Counted from the stretch's first letter, positions 18,223 to 27,878 are shown. The stretch: DNA of 64,000 bases from Treponemataceae bacterium (GCA_024680915.1 JAILBN010000097.1:1-64000); one strand, 5' to 3'. Notes: a model not told the origin generated them from the letters alone. Program-made: numbers and translations.

Positions 18223-19461
18223 TCAGTCGTGTTTTACGAGCTTTTCTATTATCGAGCGGTTATCAAGAAGGTCGCTGAGAGACTGGTTGTGATGCAATCT
18301 TGTTATTACGTTGGCAAAAAGTCCGCTTACGTTCGTGTTTATATACCATTCGCATTTCAGCAGTTCTTCGTGATATACAGCATTTGTTCCGATTATCCTG
18401 TAGAACAATCCGTTCTTGTATGCTTCATTGAATTGCTCTATGGCATTTCCGGTGAAGAAGGGCAGGCTTATGGCGGCGATTACCTTTGTCGCTCCCTGCT
18501 CTTTAAGGAATTCCATAGCTTTAAGGAGGGTACCTCCTGTTCCCAGCATGTCGTCCGCAAGGAAGGCTACCTTGCCGTGCACATCGCCTAAGAGTTTGAC
18601 AGCCTTGATGTTGGTCTCATGGGCATTCTGGGTGACTATGGAGTAGTCTCTTTCCTTATAGATAAGAGCAAGGGGTTTTTTCAGCCCCGTAGCGTAGAAC
18701 TTGTTGCGGTCAACAGCTCCGGTATCGGGTGAGACAACCACAAGATCCTGGTTCTTTTCGGTGAGATCAACGAGCTTTGAAAGCTCCCTGATAATCTGGT
18801 AGCTTGCATGAAGGTTTTCTATATGGGCTTTGCTGAAGGAATTCTCAATTTCGCGGGAATGGATGTCCAAGGTGATTATGCTTGTGACCCCCATATTCTC
18901 GTATATATGACCGAGAAGACTTGCTGTAAGGCCTTCCCGTCCTTTCTTCTTGTGCTGGCGGCTGTAGGGATATACCGGAACCACCAGGGTTATTCTTGCG
19001 GCACCAGCCTGCCTTACTGCATCTATAGTCACAAGAAGGGACATGACGTGGTCATTGACCGAGAGCGCTATCTTGTTCCGTCCCCCGTTCAGCGATATCT
19101 GCTGATGGTTCTCGACATCCTGAAAGATATATACATCTTTTCCTCGGATGCAGTCTTTGATCTCGGTCTTGAACTCACCGTTCATGAAGTAGGTGAACTC
19201 ACAGTTGCACTTGAATTCAGGGGGTCTGTATCCTGTGATATTACCATGAACGCAAAGCTCGGAAGTCTGAAGATCATTATAAAAGTTCACGTTCTTTGTA
19301 TAATCTTCTTTGTTTGTTTCATAACGCTGGGAGATTACATCTCTTTTCAGGTTAAAACGGTGCTTATACATGTGACGGAGGTGGGAGATCACTTCGTTGG
19401 CAAAGACTTCTCCACCAGGACAGGCAATAACAGAAAGGTTTGTTGGCTCGGAATACGGCAT
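18223..19461 (-). CDS. prs: Ribose-phosphate pyrophosphokinase
   Basis: PRPP motif VAFLADDMLGTGGTL; FQDVEN, DIHSREIENSF, VVSPDTGAVDRNKF. Confidence 0.9.
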   Translation of the reverse strand: MPYSEPTNLSVIACPGGEVFANEVISHLRHMYKHRFNLKRDVISQRYETNKEDYTKNVNFYNDLQTSELCVHGNITGYRPPEFKCNCEFTYFMNGEFKTEIKDCIRGKDVYIFQDVENHQQISLNGGRNKIALSVNDHVMSLLVTIDAVRQAGAARITLVVPVYPYSRQHKKKGREGLTASLLGHIYENMGVTSIITLDIHSREIENSFSKAHIENLHASYQIIRELSKLVDLTEKNQDLVVVSPDTGAVDRNKFYATGLKKPLALIYKERDYSIVTQNAHETNIKAVKLLGDVHGKVAFLADDMLGTGGTLLKAMEFLKEQGATKVIAAISLPFFTGNAIEQFNEAYKNGLFYRIIGTNAVYHEELLKCEWYINTNVSGLFANVITRLHHNQSLSDLLDNRSIIEKLVKHD

Positions 19462-19664
19462 TTGTTACGGACCCCTATAAGTTTTTTTAGGAAACTATGA
19501 CTAATTTTTATCATTTTACACGAAAAAATTCAAGTTAATGGGATTCCTTTCTTGGCCGGAATGAGAATATTAATAGGAAAGAGCTTTTTTCCTCTGCTTG
19601 CATGTTTTTATGAAAAAATGATACTATATAAAATAAGTTTTTTCATAAGTGACTGACTTTTGAA

Positions 19665-19757
19665 ATAGCTGAGCTTCTGGCGTTCGTGATGGAAATAACC
19701 ATCGTGAAGTGCACAAAGTTTTTGTGTTCCCTGCTGCCGCGCGCCTGGACAGCGGAT
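19665..19757 (+). ncRNA. ZTP (pfl)-type riboswitch aptamer upstream of glyA
   Basis: CTTCTGGCG...GATGG AAATAA CCATC GTGAAG ... GCCGCGCGCCTGGACAGCGG matches the pfl architecture (CUGGCG, P2 hairpin, 3' CCUGG segment); located ahead of glyA, a known regulon member. Confidence 0.75.
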
Positions 19758-19771
19758 TACCCAATATTTAT

Positions 19772-19823
19772 GGACGTCTTTTTATGAGCGTCCGGAACCC
19801 GGACTTCCCTCATTTTTTTGATG
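19772..19823 (+). terminator. Putative expression platform of the glyA riboswitch
   Basis: GTCCGG aac CCGGAC (19790-19804) then ttccctcattttttt; competing pairing GGACG (19772-19776)/CGTCC (19789-19793). Confidence 0.6.
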
Positions 19824-19846
19824 GTGCCGGGATTTTAGGAGTTTTT

Positions 19847-21349
19847 ATGACAGCCTTACAGGAGTATCTCTCAGGAAAAACACCGGATCAGATCAATACG
19901 GCGATGACAGCTTATGTGGCTAACCTTACACAGGTCGCTACTGTCAATCCGGACATTGCCGCTGATGTAGTAAAAGAATTGGAGACACAGCGCGGACACC
20001 TTAAGCTCGTCGCCAGCGAGAACTATTGTTCTCTCGCGACACAGGCAGCGATGGGCAACCTCCTTACAGACAAATATGCCGAAGGATATCCAGAGCACCG
20101 CTATTATGGCGGATGCGTCAACATTGATGCTGTTGAGATGACTGCCGCCCGTGAGGCAGAGGCTCTTTTCGGAGCAGATTATGCCTACGTTCAGCCTCAT
20201 GCCGGCTGTGATGCAAACGTGGTAGCCTATTGGGCTATCCTTTCTGCAAAGGTAGAGACACCTACTCTTGAGGAGCTGGGTGTAAAATCACTCAACGATC
20301 TTACTGCAGAGCAGTTCGATATGCTCCGCAAGCGTTTCGGCAACCAGAAGCTCATGGGCCTGGACTACAGCTGCGGCGGACACCTTACCCATGGTTACAA
20401 GATGAATGTTTCTGCCCGTATGTTCGAGAGCCATCCTTACGGGGTCGATCCTGAGACCGGACTCTTGGATTACGATGCTATTGAGAAGCAGGCCATGGAA
20501 GTAAAGCCTCTTATCCTTCTCGCAGGCTATTCTGCCTACCCCAGGGCCATAAACTTCCGCCGCTTCCGTGATATAGCCGACAAGTGCGGCGCCGTTCTTA
20601 TGGTGGATATGGCTCACTTCGCCGGTCTTGTGGCTGGAAAAGTTCTTACAGATGATTTCGATCCGGTAAAATGGGCTGACATCGTTACGACAACGACACA
20701 TAAGACACTGCGCGGACCTCGTGGAGCTCTTATCCTTTGTAAGGCAGCCTTCGCGGATTATGTGAACAAGGGTTGTCCTATGGTCCTTGGCGGACCACTT
20801 CCCCATGTTATGGCTGCTAAGGCTATAGCCTTCAAGGAGGCTAATACTCCGGCATACCGCGACTACGCCGCAAACGTGGCCAAAAACGCAAAGGCCCTTG
20901 CAGAAGCCTGTATGAAGAGAGGGATGAAGCTGCAGACAAACGGAACTGAGAACCACCTTATGCTTATCGATATCTACTCAACCTACGGTCTTACCGGAAA
21001 GCAGGCCGAGGCTGCCATGTTCCAGTGCGGTGTTACCCTCAATGCCAATGCCCTTCCTTATGACAAGATGGGTGCCTGGTGGACCAGCGGTATCCGTGTA
21101 GGAACTCCTGCCGTCACAACCCTTGGAATGGGTGCTGCGGAGATGGATGAGATCGCCGACATCATGGATTATGTCCTCAAGGGCACAAAGCCTGGTCTCA
21201 CAAAGGAAGGAAAACCTGCAAAGGGCAAGATTGAGCTTGATCCGAAGGTAGAGGAGACAGCAAAAGCCCGTGTTAAGGCCCTTCTTGGAAAATTCGTGCT
21301 TTATCCCGAGCTTGACTTGGACTTCCTCAAGAAAGCTTTCGTAAAATAA
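19847..21349 (+). CDS. glyA: Serine hydroxymethyltransferase
   Basis: Start refined from 19709 to 19847 (AGGAG SD); LKLVASENYCS, HRYYGGC, TTTTHKTLRGPRGALI. Confidence 0.92.
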   Translation: MTALQEYLSGKTPDQINTAMTAYVANLTQVATVNPDIAADVVKELETQRGHLKLVASENYCSLATQAAMGNLLTDKYAEGYPEHRYYGGCVNIDAVEMTAAREAEALFGADYAYVQPHAGCDANVVAYWAILSAKVETPTLEELGVKSLNDLTAEQFDMLRKRFGNQKLMGLDYSCGGHLTHGYKMNVSARMFESHPYGVDPETGLLDYDAIEKQAMEVKPLILLAGYSAYPRAINFRRFRDIADKCGAVLMVDMAHFAGLVAGKVLTDDFDPVKWADIVTTTTHKTLRGPRGALILCKAAFADYVNKGCPMVLGGPLPHVMAAKAIAFKEANTPAYRDYAANVAKNAKALAEACMKRGMKLQTNGTENHLMLIDIYSTYGLTGKQAEAAMFQCGVTLNANALPYDKMGAWWTSGIRVGTPAVTTLGMGAAEMDEIADIMDYVLKGTKPGLTKEGKPAKGKIELDPKVEETAKARVKALLGKFVLYPELDLDFLKKAFVK

Positions 21350-21358
21350 GTAAATAAA

Positions 21359-21410
21359 GCGGCTTCAGTCTCAGTTTTTTTCTGTGCCTGTAAGCCGTTT
21401 TTTTTTACTC
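21359..21410 (+). terminator. Intrinsic terminator after glyA
   Basis: CGGCTT...AAGCCG then T9. Confidence 0.6.
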
Positions 21411-21452
21411 TGCGTAGCAGGGAATATAATTTAAGTTTTTTGGAGAAAAAAA

Positions 21453-22862
21453 ATGGATGGACAGAAAAGAGAGACACTCGGAAGTCGTTTAGGCTTCCTT
21501 CTACTTTCTGCCGGATGTGCAATCGGTCTTGGAAACGTATGGCGTTTTCCATACATAACAGGAAAATATGGTGGAGCAGCTTTCGTTCTTATTTACCTCG
21601 TATTCCTTTTGATACTTGGTCTTCCTGTAATGATCTGTGAGTTTGCTGTTGGTCGCGCCTCAAGGAAAAGTATGGCTGCAGCCTTTGAGGCTCTTGAGCC
21701 TAAAGGAAAAAAATGGCACTGGTACAATGGTTTCGCTGTAGCTGGTAATTACCTTTTGATGATGTTCTACACTGTTGTCTCGGGTTGGTTCCTTAAGTAC
21801 TTCTTTGAGATGATAAGCGGTAAATTCGTAGGTTTGACTCCTGATGAGGTCGGCGCAGCATTCGGTAATACTGTCGGAAATCCAACTTCTCTCCTTATCT
21901 GGATGGTCATCGTGATCATCCTTGGTTTCGGTACTTGTTTCATAGGTCTTCAGAAGGGTGTGGAGCGCATCACCAAAATCATGATGTCAGCTCTTATTGT
22001 CATCATGATCGGCCTTGCTGTATATGTGTTTACAATTCCTGGCTCAGGCGCAGGCTATGCCTTCTACCTTAAGCCTGATTTCGAGGCTCTTGTCAAGGGC
22101 GACGGAGCCGGTGGACACGGTCTTTGGGATACAGTCTACGCCGCCATGGGACAAGCCTTCTTTACACTAAGTCTGGGTATCGGCTCCATGGAGATTTTCG
22201 GCTCCTATATAGACAAGAAGCACAGCCTTACAGGTGAGGCCGTCCGCGTCATAGGCCTTGATACCTTCGTCGCTATTTTCTCAGGCCTTATCATCTTCCC
22301 AGCTTGTGCAGCCTTCGGTGTTGAGTCCTCTTCTGGAGCAGGACTTGCCTTTGTCTCTCTGCCCAATGTCTTCAATCAGATGGGACCCGTGACAGGTCGT
22401 ATCGTCGGTGCCGCCTTCTTCCTTTTCATGAGCTTCGCCGCACTTTCTACTGTAATCGCCGTATTCGAGAACATCGTCGCCTTCCCCATGGACAGGTTCG
22501 GCTGGAGCCGTCGCAAGTCTGTGATCGTGAACTTCTTCGCGATTATTGTCCTTGCCACACCAGCAGCTCTTGGTATGAACGTATGGTCCAATGTATTCGC
22601 AGGAACCCCCATCGGTTCCATAGACGGTCTTGAGGACTTCCTGGTAAGCCAGAACCTGCTTCCTTTAGGTTCTCTTATTTTCCTCCTTTTCTGTACCTTG
22701 AAATCAGGCTGGGGTTGGGACGGCTTCGTCGCAGAGACAGATACCGGAACCGGTATCAAGTTCCCCAAGAACAAGGTGGTACAATTCTACCTTAAATACA
22801 TAGCCCCCATTATCATTCTGGTGGTTTTCGTGGCTGGATATATCGACAAGTTCGGTAATTAG
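21453..22862 (+). CDS. Sodium:neurotransmitter symporter (SNF/NSS) family transporter
   Basis: LLSAGCAIGLGNVWRFPYITGKYGGAAFVLIYLVFLLILGLPVM and many TM segments. Confidence 0.93.
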   Translation: MDGQKRETLGSRLGFLLLSAGCAIGLGNVWRFPYITGKYGGAAFVLIYLVFLLILGLPVMICEFAVGRASRKSMAAAFEALEPKGKKWHWYNGFAVAGNYLLMMFYTVVSGWFLKYFFEMISGKFVGLTPDEVGAAFGNTVGNPTSLLIWMVIVIILGFGTCFIGLQKGVERITKIMMSALIVIMIGLAVYVFTIPGSGAGYAFYLKPDFEALVKGDGAGGHGLWDTVYAAMGQAFFTLSLGIGSMEIFGSYIDKKHSLTGEAVRVIGLDTFVAIFSGLIIFPACAAFGVESSSGAGLAFVSLPNVFNQMGPVTGRIVGAAFFLFMSFAALSTVIAVFENIVAFPMDRFGWSRRKSVIVNFFAIIVLATPAALGMNVWSNVFAGTPIGSIDGLEDFLVSQNLLPLGSLIFLLFCTLKSGWGWDGFVAETDTGTGIKFPKNKVVQFYLKYIAPIIILVVFVAGYIDKFGN

Positions 22863-22926
22863 TCCTGATTTCTGATCGGGCGTTGAAGGTCCTTTGGGGG
22901 CCTGCCCATGAGAATGTGAATAATAA

Positions 22927-22996
22927 AAAAAAAGCCTCCGTGCAGTTTTTTTGATGTAGCTTGGTGCATTTTAAATTGCGGGAGGTTTTTTCTTTT
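22927..22996. terminator. Intrinsic terminator downstream of the NSS transporter
   Basis: A-rich tract, CCTCCgtgca...tgcgGGAGG, then T tract. Confidence 0.6.
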
Positions 22997-23134
22997 ATAA
23001 GGGAAGAGGGGGTAGCGGACAAGACCGGAGCGAGCAGGCGGTAACGCTGCGAGCGAGGACTTGGGAGCGAGGGGGATACACAGCAAGCACGAAGTGCGCA
23101 GCTCCCCCTCCTGTGCTTATATCCTGCTTTGGGC

Positions 23135-25486
23135 TTATTCCCAGATCATCGATATAAGTTTGACGACAAAGGCCACCAGCCAGGCGGTAAAGCACTGGTC
23201 CAAGACTATGAGGGTGGCCCATTTTGCCCCCAGTTCTCTTTTTACTGATGCTATTGCGGCGACACAGGGGGCATAAAGCAGGCAGAAAACAAGCAGGGCA
23301 GCGGCGCTTCCCGGGGTCAGGACGGTATAGATGGCAGCTTCTGTGGTGAAAAGGACAGAAAGTGTCGAAACAACGCTCTCTTTTGCCAGGAAACCGACGA
23401 TAAGTGCTGTGCTTATGCGCCAGTCGCCGAAGCCCAGCGGTTTGAAAACGGGGGCGATGAAGCCTGCTATCATGGCCAGTATGCTGTCCTGGGAATTCTC
23501 CACCATGTTGAGCTTTATGTCGAAGGTCTGAAGGAACCAGATGATTATTGATGCCAGGAAGATGATCGTGAAGGCTCTCTGCAGAAAGTCCTTGGCTTTA
23601 TCCCACAGTAGTTGCGCTGTGTTTTTCAGGCTGGGCATTCGGTAATTGGGAAGCTCCAGGACAAAAGGAACGGCCTCTCCCTTGAAGGCGGTGTTCTTAA
23701 GCAGGAAAGACATCAGAATACCCACTATTATGCCCAGGAAATAGAGTCCTATCATCACAAGCCCGCTGTATTCCGGGAAAAAGGCCTGGGAGAAGAATGC
23801 GTAGACAGGAAGCTTCGCGGTGCAGCTCATGAAAGGGGTAAGAAGTATCGTCATCTTTCTGTCCCGGGCTGAGGGCAGGGTCCGGCTGGCCATTACTCCG
23901 GGCACTGTACAACCGAAGCCTATCAGCATAGGAACGATGCTGCGGCCGGAGAGGCCTATTTTACGCAGGAATTTGTCCATGACGAAAGCGACTCGGGCCA
24001 TGTAGCCTGTGTCCTCAAGCATAGACAGGAAGAAGAAGAGTGTCACTATGACAGGGAGAAAGCTCAGTACGCTTCCTACTCCCGCGAATACTCCGTCTAT
24101 GACCAGGGATTTCAGGGCCTGGTTCACACCGCAAGCCTGTAATGCTGCTTCCGTAAGCAGAGACAGCTTCTCTATCCCGGCTTCAAGCAGCTGCTGGAGC
24201 CATGCCCCTATTACGTTGAAGGTAAGGAAGAAGATAAGTGCCATTATGCTGATAAAAGCAGGAATAGCCGTGTATTTTCCTGTGAGAAACTTGTCTATGC
24301 GCCGGCTTCTTTCTCTTTCCCTGCTTTCCTGGGGTTTCTTGATCGCGGCTTTAGAGAGACGGTTTATGAAAGTGAAGCGCATATCGGCAATGGCTGCCGC
24401 TCTGTCAAGGCTGCGTTCTTCTTCCAGCTGGCAGATTATATGCTCGATGATTTTTTTCTCGTTCTCAGAAAGCTTAAGCTCGTCCCTGATGTGCTCGTCA
24501 CCTTCTATAAGCTTGGTAGCGGCGAATCTTACCGGAATGGCCGCGGCCTTGGCATGGTCATCTATTATGTTCATTATGGCATGCAGGCAGCGGTGGACGG
24601 CTCCTCCGTTCTCTGTCTCCAGACAGAAATCGTTTTCAGCGGGCTTTTCCTGGTAATGGGCTATATGCACCGCATGCTTTATAAGTTCCTCTATCCCCTC
24701 ATTCTTGGCGGCGGAGATGGGGACCACGGGGATACCGAGGAAGTCTTCCATCACGTTTATATCGATGGAGCCTCCGTTACCGTGCATCTCGTCCATCATG
24801 TTCAGGGCAAGGACCACAGGGGTCTCCAGGGTCATCAGCTGCATGGTAAGATAGAGGTTCCGCTCTATGTTCGTGGCATCGACTATATTTATTATGCAGT
24901 CTGGTTTTTGCTCGATGATAAAGGATCGGGAGACTATCTCTTCTGAGGAGTAGGGGGACAGGGAATAGATACCAGGAAGATCGGTGATCAGAGTGTCGGG
25001 CATTCCTTTTATTGAGCCTGATTTCTGGTCGACGGTAACTCCGGGGAAGTTTCCCACGTGCTGGTTAGCACCTGTAAGCCTGTTGAAAAGAGTTGTCTTT
25101 CCGCAGTTCTGGTTTCCTGCAAGGGCGAAGGTAAGCTTTTTTCCCTTGGGCAGGGCCTTCTCCACATCTTTTTTGTGGTATTTTCCATCTTCTCCCAAGC
25201 CGGGGTGGGGCTTCTGAAGCTTTGTGGGAGCTGTCGCTTCAGTCTCCTTTTCCGCATAATCTTCTAAGGATTCTACTTCTATCTGTGCGGCATCGGCGAT
25301 TCTTATGGTCAGTTCATAGCCATGAAGCCTTATTTCGATGGGGTCCCCCATGGGAGCATATTTTACGAATGTGACTTTCGTCCCGGGGATTATTCCCATG
25401 TCAAGGAAGTGCTGGCGGAGGGCTCCTTCGCCCCCCACGGATTTTACTATGGCACTTTCATTTATCTCAAGATCTTTTATTGTCAT
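23135..25486 (-). CDS. feoB: Ferrous iron transport protein, FeoA-FeoB fusion
   Basis: N-terminal FeoA/SH3-like domain (EGALRQHFLDMGIIPGTKVTFVKYAPMGDPIEIRLHGYELTIR), then G domain (GNQNCGKTTLFNRLTGANQHVGNFPGVTVD) and FeoB membrane core. Confidence 0.93.
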   Translation of the reverse strand: MTIKDLEINESAIVKSVGGEGALRQHFLDMGIIPGTKVTFVKYAPMGDPIEIRLHGYELTIRIADAAQIEVESLEDYAEKETEATAPTKLQKPHPGLGEDGKYHKKDVEKALPKGKKLTFALAGNQNCGKTTLFNRLTGANQHVGNFPGVTVDQKSGSIKGMPDTLITDLPGIYSLSPYSSEEIVSRSFIIEQKPDCIINIVDATNIERNLYLTMQLMTLETPVVLALNMMDEMHGNGGSIDINVMEDFLGIPVVPISAAKNEGIEELIKHAVHIAHYQEKPAENDFCLETENGGAVHRCLHAIMNIIDDHAKAAAIPVRFAATKLIEGDEHIRDELKLSENEKKIIEHIICQLEEERSLDRAAAIADMRFTFINRLSKAAIKKPQESRERERSRRIDKFLTGKYTAIPAFISIMALIFFLTFNVIGAWLQQLLEAGIEKLSLLTEAALQACGVNQALKSLVIDGVFAGVGSVLSFLPVIVTLFFFLSMLEDTGYMARVAFVMDKFLRKIGLSGRSIVPMLIGFGCTVPGVMASRTLPSARDRKMTILLTPFMSCTAKLPVYAFFSQAFFPEYSGLVMIGLYFLGIIVGILMSFLLKNTAFKGEAVPFVLELPNYRMPSLKNTAQLLWDKAKDFLQRAFTIIFLASIIIWFLQTFDIKLNMVENSQDSILAMIAGFIAPVFKPLGFGDWRISTALIVGFLAKESVVSTLSVLFTTEAAIYTVLTPGSAAALLVFCLLYAPCVAAIASVKRELGAKWATLIVLDQCFTAWLVAFVVKLISMIWE

Positions 25487-25520
25487 TATAGCGTCTGTTT
25501 TTTATATGTGGATAAAAGCC

Positions 25521-26348
25521 CTACATGTAGCTTTTGAATATTTCCAGACTACGCGGCATATCTTGGACTCCTTCGAATACAAGAAGTGCTTCCGGTACCT
25601 GTTTTTTTATTTTAGGCAGCATTTTTTCCCAGCCCATTATTCCATCTGCAATACCGGTCTCTTTCAGGCTTCCGTCGTCGCAGACCTTGAAATCTTTTAT
25701 GTGGAAGACTGCTATTTTGTCACCGAAACGGTCAAGGCATTCATCAAGTATGTCGAAGCGGCTCTGGTAGTTCTTTTCGTAGAGATAGTTGAAGATATCC
25801 ACTGTTACACGGATGTGTCCGTTATCCAGGGCTTTTACTATGCGTTCCATCTGGGCCGGACAGTATATGCAGTGTCCCCAGGCTCCTTCTATGGTAAGGT
25901 AAGAGCCGCTTTCCAAGGCTACGTCGGCTAGTGGCCGGAATACGGAGCAAACCTCCTCAAAAGCCTCTTCCGTCTGGTTCTTTGGGTTATAAGTCCAGGG
26001 ATCATCGTTGTAGCTTCCTGTCTCACTGGCTACGTATTTTGCGCCGAAAAGGGAGGCTTTTCTTAGGTGGTCGGCGAATTTGGCCACGCTTTTTCTGACA
26101 TAGTCCTTGTTGGAGTGGACTGGATTGAAATATGCGCCGAGAAGGGGAATCTCAACACTGTGGGAGTTGAAGCCTTCTTTTATGGAACGGCATATATCGG
26201 GAGTAAGAGTGTCTGGCTCTCCGTCCTGCCCTTTTATAGCTTTGGCTATTGCCAGCTGAACCCCTTGGAAACCCATAGCATTGATTTTGGCACCCAGGTC
26301 ATCGGCTGTGGAAAATCCTACATCATGAGGTCTAATACATAATTTCAT
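25521..26348 (-). CDS. Sugar phosphate isomerase/epimerase (TIM-barrel, AP_endonuc_2-like)
   Basis: MKLCIRPHDVGF...GFQGVQLAIAKA...TIEGAWGHC...VFHIKDFKV; start refined to 26348. Confidence 0.8.
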   Translation of the reverse strand: MKLCIRPHDVGFSTADDLGAKINAMGFQGVQLAIAKAIKGQDGEPDTLTPDICRSIKEGFNSHSVEIPLLGAYFNPVHSNKDYVRKSVAKFADHLRKASLFGAKYVASETGSYNDDPWTYNPKNQTEEAFEEVCSVFRPLADVALESGSYLTIEGAWGHCIYCPAQMERIVKALDNGHIRVTVDIFNYLYEKNYQSRFDILDECLDRFGDKIAVFHIKDFKVCDDGSLKETGIADGIMGWEKMLPKIKKQVPEALLVFEGVQDMPRSLEIFKSYM

Positions 26349-26355
26349 AGTTAAT

Positions 26356-26384
26356 AATGTACTTGTTATATCGATTTCTGACAA
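26356..26384 (-). promoter_or_regulatory. Promoter predicting leaderless mRNA (gene 25521..26348)
   Basis: Minus strand: TTGTCA-17-TACATT, 7 nt before ATG 26348. Confidence 0.6.
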
Positions 26385-26396
26385 TATGTGCAGCCG

Positions 26397-26423
26397 CAGT
26401 CAGCGGGACCGGAGCAGCCCGTA
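26397..26423. repeat. 27-bp direct repeat, copy 1
   Basis: cagtcagcgggaccggagcagcccgta. Confidence 0.85.
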
Positions 26424-26458
26424 GCGGAGCATCTTTCCGACACGGAACTTGTGCCTTT

Positions 26459-26485
26459 CAGTCAGCGGGGCCGGAGCAGCCCGTA
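26459..26485. repeat. 27-bp direct repeat, copy 2 (one mismatch)
   Basis: cagtcagcggggccggagcagcccgta. Confidence 0.85.
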
Positions 26486-26494
26486 TCGATCTGC

Positions 26495-27643
26495 TTAATT
26501 CCTGACGATACTGGCTGCCAAGGTCGTATAAAGCATGTCCGGGTCTATAGGCTTGTTTATGTGTCCGTTCATTCCTGCCTCGAACGACTTCTGCCTGTCT
26601 GAGTCCATCACGTTTGCGGTCATAGCTATGATTGGTATCTCAAGGGCATCCGGACTGAAGGAGCCTTCGCCTCCCAGGGCTCGTATCCTGCGGCAAGCCT
26701 CAAGTCCGTCAAGGCCAGGCATACGGATGTCAAGCAGTATGGCATCGTAATGGTGGGGTTCTGAGGCTGCGAACAAAGCGACTGCATCTTCTCCTGTGGT
26801 CGTAACCTCTACAGTACAACCAAAGGATTCGAGCAGATGCTTCACGATATTGCAGTTTATATTGTTATCGTCAGCGATAAGGATAGTAGTTCCTTTAAGC
26901 TCTTCTTTTCCGTTGATGGGCTTTGTCTCTTCAGAGTCAGGAACCGGTACCTTTATCTCGAACCAGAATGTGCTTCCTGAGCCTTCCACGCTCCTGACGT
27001 TTATTTTGCTGTCCATAAGGCGGATTATGTGGTCAGAGACATACAAGCCCATACCTGTACCGTATACAGCCTTTTCATCGGTTTCTGTCACGCTGGTGAA
27101 GAGCTTGAAAATATCTTTGAACTTTTCTTCTGGGATTCCTATTCCTGAATCAGAAATAGTGAAGCGGAGGGTATGGATTCCTCCCTGGAATGTCCCCAGA
27201 TCCTCCGCGATGAAGTCAATACGTCCATCTTTTTTGTTGAAGCGGACTGCATTTGAAAGAAGATTGCTCAGAACCTGGGCAAAGCGGAATTTATCAAGGG
27301 AGACGAATTCAGGAAAAGGTTCAGGAATCGTCGCCTGAAAGGTCAGGTTGTCGTTTTCTGCCGCAGTTTTGTATGTGGCACAAAGCTCATCCAGCAATTT
27401 TTTGATAGAGAAAATAGATGGATTCAAAGATATACTTTTTGTATCTAATTCTCCCGCGTCAATTATGTTATTTACAAGGTCCAATATGAAAGAAGAAGCA
27501 AGGTTTATTTGGTTTGATATTTTTTTTACAGTTTCTTCGTTTCCAACGTTCTCCATTATAAGACGATTTAATCCAATTATCGAGTTGAGGGGTGTCCTTA
27601 TCTCATGGCTCAGTCTGGAGAGAATGTCGTAATTCTGATTCAT
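26495..27643 (-). CDS. Hybrid histidine kinase/response regulator without an input domain
   Basis: [15 protein letters not shown]-box at residue ~11; HATPase [40 protein letters not shown]...[12 protein letters not shown]. Confidence 0.9.
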   Translation of the reverse strand: MNQNYDILSRLSHEIRTPLNSIIGLNRLIMENVGNEETVKKISNQINLASSFILDLVNNIIDAGELDTKSISLNPSIFSIKKLLDELCATYKTAAENDNLTFQATIPEPFPEFVSLDKFRFAQVLSNLLSNAVRFNKKDGRIDFIAEDLGTFQGGIHTLRFTISDSGIGIPEEKFKDIFKLFTSVTETDEKAVYGTGMGLYVSDHIIRLMDSKINVRSVEGSGSTFWFEIKVPVPDSEETKPINGKEELKGTTILIADDNNINCNIVKHLLESFGCTVEVTTTGEDAVALFAASEPHHYDAILLDIRMPGLDGLEACRRIRALGGEGSFSPDALEIPIIAMTANVMDSDRQKSFEAGMNGHINKPIDPDMLYTTLAASIVRN

Positions 27644-27650
27644 AGTGTTC

Positions 27651-27679
27651 AGTATATCAGTAATAATTAGTTTCGACAA
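27651..27679 (-). promoter_or_regulatory. Promoter predicting leaderless mRNA (hybrid kinase)
   Basis: Minus strand: TTGTCG-17-TATACT, 7 nt before ATG 27643. Confidence 0.65.
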
Positions 27680-27779
27680 ATAAAAAAAATACTATATACG
27701 GGATTTTTTTCATATAACAAAAGGATTTAGATAAAATGGAGATAATGTTTTCGGTTAGCTTATGGTAACATATCGGGAG

Positions 27780-27878
27780 CAGAATAAAATGAATTCTGCG
27801 AATATGATTGAAGCAGACTTACTATTGCCTGCGTTTTTTTTGCAGGCAATAGTAGTGTCATAAGGTGATTTTATTCTG
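27780..27878. repeat. Nested inverted repeats downstream of the DUF4340 gene
   Basis: Outer CAGAATAAAAT (27780-27790)/ATTTTATTCTG (27868-27878); inner ACTATTGCCTGC (27821-27832)/GCAGGCAATAGT (27842-27853) around a homopolymeric T loop. Confidence 0.85.

Noticed and set aside
19709-19846. 46-aa N-terminal extension of glyA
   Set aside because: Overlaps the ZTP riboswitch and expression platform; a good SD and conserved start are at 19847.
23135-25486. FeoA-FeoB fusion as a novelty
   Set aside because: Such fusions are already known in several bacterial lineages.
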